A model generated the notes under the pieces. The model was not told the DNA's origin and did no database searches. It saw nothing but the letters and a program-made list of their open reading frames with translations. A stretch of DNA of 9,023 nucleotides from DASUMP01 sp036277635 (lineage in GTDB: Bacteria > Actinomycetota > Acidimicrobiia > IMCC26256 > PALSA-610): positions 1 through 9,023 of the forward strand of contig DASUMP010000063.1 in assembly GCA_036277635.1 (NCBI GenBank). Reading direction: 5' to 3'. A program made the position numbers and the translations under genes. Below are positions 5,576 through 9,023 of the stretch, in pieces. How positions within the stretch are numbered: position 1 is the stretch's first letter; each line of letters begins with the position of its first letter.

Positions 5576-6978
5576 CACGCCGCCCGGCGGGCACGGAGCG
5601 CACCGACGAGCGACGCGCCGTCGGTGGCCACGACCTCGACGGTGCGCGGCAACGCTGCGACCGTCGTGTCGTCGAGGAAGCGACCGCGCGAGAGGGCGAC
5701 GTCGGGGAGGAGGTAGCGCGCGCCGTCGTCGGCGGGCGTGGCGTGCAGCGCGGCCGCGAGGTCGTGACCGGTGAGCAGCCCGGTCACCCCGATGTTGCCG
5801 CCGAAGAACGTGTTCGGCACCGCGAGCACCTCGACCGGCATGCCCGCCGCGGCCGACAACGGACCGAGCAGCGGTTCGAGCACCGGCGCGCCGAGCTCGC
5901 CGGTGAGCAGCACGATGCGCGCGACCGGCCGCGCCGCGCCGGCGGCGGCGATCGGCGTGGTCGCGGCGCGCGGCGCGCGGTAGCCGTCGGCGGGCGCGCC
6001 GTCGACCCAGGCGAAGAACCCGGCGCGCGGCCCGGTGCCGTCGAGACGGACGCCGCGCAGCGCGGCGTGCACCTCGGCGCGGAACGTCGCCGCCATCCCG
6101 ATCCCGTTCTCGTGCTGGTCGCACCCGTCGTAGTGGTCGAGCGCGGGGAACGGTTCACCCGCGAGCAGGTAGTACTCGTCGGAGGCGTAGACGAGGCGGC
6201 GGCCGAGCGCGGCGTCGAAGCGCGCCTGCCACCGCTCCACGCTGCGCACGACCGCGCGCGCTTCGGCCGTGGTGTGCGGTCGCATCTCGGCTTCCCGGTT
6301 GTGCGCGCTCACGCCGAGGGGCACCACGCCGACGGTGGCGAGCCGCGGGTAGCGGTCGAGGACGCCGAGCAGCGTGTCGTCGAGCACCGCGCCGTCGTTG
6401 ATGCCGGGACACACGACGATCTGCCCGTGCACGTCGATGCCGGCGTCGAGCAGTGCCGAGAGCCACCGCAGGCTCGTGGCGCCGCGACGGTTGCGGAGCA
6501 GCCGGGTGCGCACGTCGGGGTCGGTGGCGTGGATACTCACGTAGAGCGGGCTGAGGCGCTCGGTCACCACACGTTCGAGGTCGGCTTCGGTGAAACGGGT
6601 GAGCGTCGTGAAGTTCCCGTAGAGGAACGAGAGGCGGTAGTCGTCGTCCTTCACCGACAGGCTGCGGCGCATCCCGGGCGGCAGCTGGTGGATGAAGCAG
6701 AACGGGCAGTGGTTGTCGCAAGTGCGCACGCGATCGAACACCGCGCTCGCGAGCTCGAGGCCGAGCGGCGTGCCCGCATGCTTCTCGACGACCACCGAGC
6801 GTTCGAGCCCACCCCGGCGCAGGTCGAGCTCGACGACGGCTTCGTCGGTCTGCACCTGGTAGCGGATGACGTCGCGCAGCGCCTCGCCGTTGACCGCCAG
6901 GATCTCGTCACCCGCCACCACTCCGGCGTGCTCAGCCGGGGATCCCGGCGCGACAGCAACGACTCGAGCGGCAGACAC
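5575..6978 (-). CDS. PDZ / radical-SAM / DUF512 family protein
   Basis: The 467-residue protein has three parts. Residues 1-50 form a PDZ-like domain (VVAVAPGSPAEHAG, then AGDEILAVNGE). A radical-SAM core (about 80-270) has Cys87, Cys91 and Cys94 in CDNHCPFC (CX3CX2C), the site for a 4Fe-4S cluster and S-adenosylmethionine; the following PPGMRRSL and KDDDYRLSFLYGN stretches are typical of the family. The DUF512 C-terminal region (about 275-460) contains HENGIGM and FFGGNIGVTGLLTG. This protein commonly neighbours der in Gram-positive bacteria, but its reaction is unknown; a role in ribosome or RNA modification is speculation. The start is a GTG at 6978, exactly 6 nt after a TAGAAT -10 box, pointing to a leaderless transcript. 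It is the first gene of the five-gene operon and overlaps der by the TGATG junction. Confidence 0.93.
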   Translation of the reverse strand: MSAARVVAVAPGSPAEHAGVVAGDEILAVNGEALRDVIRYQVQTDEAVVELDLRRGGLERSVVVEKHAGTPLGLELASAVFDRVRTCDNHCPFCFIHQLPPGMRRSLSVKDDDYRLSFLYGNFTTLTRFTEADLERVVTERLSPLYVSIHATDPDVRTRLLRNRRGATSLRWLSALLDAGIDVHGQIVVCPGINDGAVLDDTLLGVLDRYPRLATVGVVPLGVSAHNREAEMRPHTTAEARAVVRSVERWQARFDAALGRRLVYASDEYYLLAGEPFPALDHYDGCDQHENGIGMAATFRAEVHAALRGVRLDGTGPRAGFFAWVDGAPADGYRAPRAATTPIAAAGAARPVARIVLLTGELGAPVLEPLLGPLSAAAGMPVEVLAVPNTFFGGNIGVTGLLTGHDLAAALHATPADDGARYLLPDVALSRGRFLDDTTVAALPRTVEVVATDGASLVGALRARRAA

Positions 6979-6984
6979 CGGGTG

Positions 6985-6990
6985 ATTCTA
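6985..6990 (-). promoter_or_regulatory. -10 box for the DUF512-der operon (leaderless start)
   Basis: TAGAAT on the minus strand matches the -10 consensus in 5 of 6 positions and stands out in this GC-rich spacer. Its last base is 6 nt from the GTG start codon at 6978, so transcription would begin at or next to the first base of that codon. The -35 region is weak. Confidence 0.6.
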
Positions 6991-7030
6991 CGGGGCGGTC
7001 GGTGATCCCGAAGCCTCGGAGCACGGCCGG

Positions 7031-7036
7031 TAGCGT
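7031..7036 (+). promoter_or_regulatory. -10 box for ispH (leaderless start)
   Basis: TAGCGT on the plus strand fits TANNNT, and its last base is 6 nt before the GTG start codon at 7043, the same geometry as the divergent promoter. No Shine-Dalgarno precedes the start codon, consistent with a leaderless mRNA. No good -35 box is visible. Confidence 0.5.
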
Positions 7037-7042
7037 GGACGC

Positions 7043-8110
7043 GTGACCGTGGAACGCGTCCTCCTCGCCGAGCCTCGCGGCTTCTGCGCCGGCGTGGAGA
7101 TGGCGATCAAGGCGCTCGCGTGGATGGTGCGCACGTTCGAGCCGCCCGTCTACTGCTACCACGAGATCGTCCACAACCGTCTCGTGGTCGACCGCTTCCG
7201 CGACCTCGGTGTCGTGTTCGTCGACGACATCGCGCAGGTGCCGCCGGGCGCGCCCCTGATGCTGTCGGCGCACGGGAGCGCCCCCGATGTGGTCGAGGCG
7301 GCGCGCGCCGAGCACCGCTACGTCGTCGACGCAGTGTGCCCGCTCGTCACGAAGGTGCACCACGAGGCGAAGGTGCGAGCCCGCAAGGGCTACGAGATCC
7401 TCTACGTCGGTCACGCCGGCCACGACGAAGCGATCGGCACGATCGCGGTCGCGCCCGACGCGATGCACCTCGTCGAATCCGACGTCGAGCTCGAAGCGGC
7501 CGCGCAACGCCTCGACGCCGAACAGCCGGTGGCGATGCTCGCGCAGACGACGCTGTCGCACCGCGAGTGGTCCGGACTCCTCGAACGCGCCCGCGAGCGG
7601 TTCCCGAACCTGTGGACCGCGTCCCGCAACGACCTGTGCTTCGCGACCACGAACCGCCAGGCCGCGCTCGAGGCGATCGCGCAGCGCGCCGACGCGGTGG
7701 TCGTGATCGGGAGCGCGAACTCGTCGAACACGCTGGCGCTGGAACGCGTCGCGCGCGCTGCGGGGTGCGCGCAGGTGGTACGCATCGACGGTCCCGACGA
7801 GCTCGACGTCGCCGTGTTCGGCGCCGACGCGGTCGTCGGGGTCACCGCGGGCGCGAGCGCCCCCGAAGACCTCGTCGCGTCGGTGATCGCGAAGCTCGCG
7901 CCGCGCGCCGGCGTGGAGCCGGTGCGGGTCACCGAAGAAGACGAGTACTTCCCGCCGCCGCGCGAGCTGCGCGAGCTGGTGCCCGCGCTCGACGCGCTCG
8001 CGGCGCTCATGACCGGCGGCGACCCGCAGCAGGCCCGCGCCCGCGGCGGCGACTTCGCCGACGACCGCCGGCGCGACGCCTCCGACGTGCTCGCCTCGCT
8101 CGCGCACTGA
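7043..8110 (+). CDS. ispH: 4-hydroxy-3-methylbut-2-enyl diphosphate reductase IspH
   Basis: This iron-sulfur enzyme catalyses the last step of the MEP pathway, reducing HMBPP to IPP and DMAPP. The 355-residue protein has all three cluster cysteines: Cys15 (GFCAGV), Cys99 (DAVCPLVTKVH) and Cys199 (DLCFATTN). Substrate-site residues are also visible: His44 in HEIVHN, His77 in SAHGS, His127 and Glu129 in GHDEAIGT, the QTT at 168-170, SANSSNT (224-230) and Ser272 in GASAPED. The core ends near residue 325 after the EYFPPPRELR region. About 30 polar, Arg/Asp-rich residues follow, making it longer than the usual 310-330. The GTG at 7043 is supported by the -10 box 6 nt upstream, and MTVERVLLAEPRGFCAGV is a normal start. 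It is divergent from the der operon and followed at 10 nt by a membrane-protein gene, probably co-transcribed. Confidence 0.97.
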   Translation: MTVERVLLAEPRGFCAGVEMAIKALAWMVRTFEPPVYCYHEIVHNRLVVDRFRDLGVVFVDDIAQVPPGAPLMLSAHGSAPDVVEAARAEHRYVVDAVCPLVTKVHHEAKVRARKGYEILYVGHAGHDEAIGTIAVAPDAMHLVESDVELEAAAQRLDAEQPVAMLAQTTLSHREWSGLLERARERFPNLWTASRNDLCFATTNRQAALEAIAQRADAVVVIGSANSSNTLALERVARAAGCAQVVRIDGPDELDVAVFGADAVVGVTAGASAPEDLVASVIAKLAPRAGVEPVRVTEEDEYFPPPRELRELVPALDALAALMTGGDPQQARARGGDFADDRRRDASDVLASLAH

Positions 8111-8120
8111 ACGTCGCGCC

Positions 8121-8570
8121 GTGCTCCCCGTCGACCTCGACACCGTCCGCGTGTTCCTGCACGTGCTCGGAGCCACCGTGTGGGTCGGCGGTCAGATCGC
8201 CCTCGCGGCGGTGGTCCCGGTCGTACGCGGCGGTGGCGCCGAGCTGTTGCGCGCGGTCGCGCACCGCTTCCAGCTCGTCGCGTGGTCGGCCTTCGCGCTG
8301 CTGCTCGCCACCGGCGTGTGGAACCTGTTCGCGGTCGACGTGGCCGACCAGGACGGCGACTACCTCGGCACCCTCGCGGCGAAGCTCGCGTTCGTGACCC
8401 TGTCGGGGATCTGCGCGGCGGCGCACGCGCTGCTGACCGGTCCGTCGGTGGCGACGGCACGCGACGAACGCGAGGCCCGCCGGCGCCGCGCCCGCAGCGG
8501 CGCGCTGGCCGGCGGCGGCCTGCTGTTCGCGCTCGCGGCGGTGTTCTACGGCGTGGTGCTCAACCCCTGA
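8121..8570 (+). CDS. Four-helix CopD-like membrane protein
   Basis: The 149-residue protein has four probable membrane helices at about residues 10-34, 50-72, 82-105 and 127-146, with a strongly basic loop (REARRRRARSG, 117-127) before the last. Helix 1 carries LHVLGATVWVGGQ with His14 and Trp21, helix 2 ends with ATGVWN, and helix 3 contains His102 near its end. The His-Trp-Gly pattern resembles CopD and related small membrane proteins that may bind copper or heme; this is a similarity in pattern, not proof. The start is a GTG at 8121, 10 nt after the ispH stop, with no clear ribosome site, so it probably shares the ispH transcript and may be translationally coupled. Its last 25 nt overlap the 3' end of the convergent acyltransferase gene. 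A transporter or electron-transfer role cannot be decided from the sequence. Confidence 0.75.
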   Translation: MLPVDLDTVRVFLHVLGATVWVGGQIALAAVVPVVRGGGAELLRAVAHRFQLVAWSAFALLLATGVWNLFAVDVADQDGDYLGTLAAKLAFVTLSGICAAAHALLTGPSVATARDEREARRRRARSGALAGGGLLFALAAVFYGVVLNP

Positions 8571-9023
8571 GCCCCGCTGCGCAACGCGTTCGCCCGGTCG
8601 AACACGGACTGCAGCGCGACGCGCAGCTCGTCGCTCAGCTCGTCGACCAGTGCGCGCGGCACCGCGCGGGTCGTGCGTTCGGGCGGCGTGATCGGCGGAC
8701 CGGCCACGATCGCACCGCGCCCGAAGCGCGGGAGCGGGCCGCGCCCGCTGCGCAGGATCTCCTCGGTGCCCGCGAGTCCGATCGGCACGATCGGCGCGCC
8801 CGACCGCAGCGACAAGTACGCGGCACCGGGTTGGAGCGGCTGGATCGTCGGGCCGTGCTGGCGGGTGCCTTCGGGGTACACGGCGAGCAGCTCGCCCTCG
8901 CCCAGCAGCGCGAGCGACGCGCGCACGGGCCCGAAGTCGGAGCCGTCGCGCTCGACCGGGAAGCTGCCGAGCGCCGAGAACAGCGATCCGAGCAGCGGGA
9001 GGTTGAACACCGACGACTTCCCC
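8546..9023 (-). CDS. plsC: PlsC-family 1-acylglycerol-3-phosphate acyltransferase (C-terminal part)
   Basis: The gene enters from the right edge; only its last 158 codons are visible, so no start is given. PlsC-type enzymes add the second acyl chain to lysophosphatidic acid at the inner membrane. Visible conserved blocks are GSFPVERDG (fragment residues 19-27, block II), VYPEGTRQ (48-55, block III, binds the phosphate of the acceptor) and GAPIVPIGLAGTEEIL (75-90, block IV). The catalytic NHxxxxD block lies outside the window. After block IV come a GPPI strand and a helical tail ending in STTP. It converges on the CopD-like gene with a 25-nt tail-to-tail overlap. plsC and ispH are often neighbours in Gram-positive genomes, usually in the same direction, whereas here they face each other. 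A related lysophospholipid acyltransferase of different specificity is possible. Confidence 0.92.
   Translation of the reverse strand, partial: GKSSVFNLPLLGSLFSALGSFPVERDGSDFGPVRASLALLGEGELLAVYPEGTRQHGPTIQPLQPGAAYLSLRSGAPIVPIGLAGTEEILRSGRGPLPRFGRGAIVAGPPITPPERTTRAVPRALVDELSDELRVALQSVFDRANALRSGAQGLSTTP

Noticed and set aside
3410..5716. 768-codon open frame on the plus strand
   Set aside because: It lies antisense to hmgL and der, which have complete conserved motifs. Its translation is a low-complexity Arg/Val/Asp/His mix typical of the reverse strand of GC-rich genes.
6932..8176. 414-codon open frame on the minus strand
   Set aside because: It is antisense to ispH, whose cluster and active-site residues are all intact. 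It has no recognisable domains and a shadow-type composition.
1..9023. CRISPR arrays, insertion sequences, integrase genes, attachment sites, toxin-antitoxin or defence genes
   Set aside because: No direct-repeat series, transposase or integrase motifs or terminal repeats were seen. The tRNA-Pro has no duplicated 3' end nearby that would mark an integrated element.

Overview
The window is very GC-rich chromosomal DNA with dense, mostly minus-strand genes. It looks like a high-GC actinobacterium, and the gene content and order suggest an Acidimicrobiia-type lineage (inference). There is no sign of phage, plasmid, insertion sequence or CRISPR. It reads as ordinary core genome with several unusual details of arrangement.

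Layout, left to right. At the left edge (1-141) a minus-strand promoter leads to the first 19 codons of a gene that leaves the window and resembles a FabH-type ketoacyl-ACP synthase. Next on the minus strand are a small secreted protein (337-693) with a 17-bp hairpin behind it, a four-helix membrane protein (875-1249) and a tRNA-Pro(GGG) (1345-1422).

The centre (1520-6978) is one tightly packed minus-strand operon, transcribed right to left. It encodes a PDZ/radical-SAM/DUF512 protein, the ribosome-assembly GTPase Der, hydroxymethylglutaryl-CoA lyase, a carboxyltransferase (beta) subunit of a biotin-dependent acyl-CoA carboxylase, and a 72-residue zinc-ribbon membrane protein. All junctions are overlaps or gaps of 3-4 nt. 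A 20-bp hairpin just after the last stop codon probably ends transcription. The lyase and carboxylase subunit point to leucine/isovalerate-type catabolism, since 3-methylglutaconyl-CoA hydration gives HMG-CoA, the lyase substrate. The biotin carboxylase subunit is not in the window.

Divergent from this operon, ispH (7043-8110, last step of the MEP isoprenoid pathway) is followed by a four-helix CopD-like membrane protein (8121-8570). The two divergent start codons each lie exactly 6 nt downstream of a TANNNT -10 box, so both transcripts are probably leaderless. At the right edge a PlsC-family acyltransferase enters on the minus strand and overlaps the CopD-like gene tail-to-tail by 25 nt.

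I did not find a clearly new defence or mobile system. The most interesting points are the merging of a Der operon with a leucine-type catabolic pair, the mixed active-site signatures of the carboxyltransferase, its coupled zinc-ribbon partner, and a tRNA promoter whose -35 box lies inside the preceding operon's terminator hairpin.
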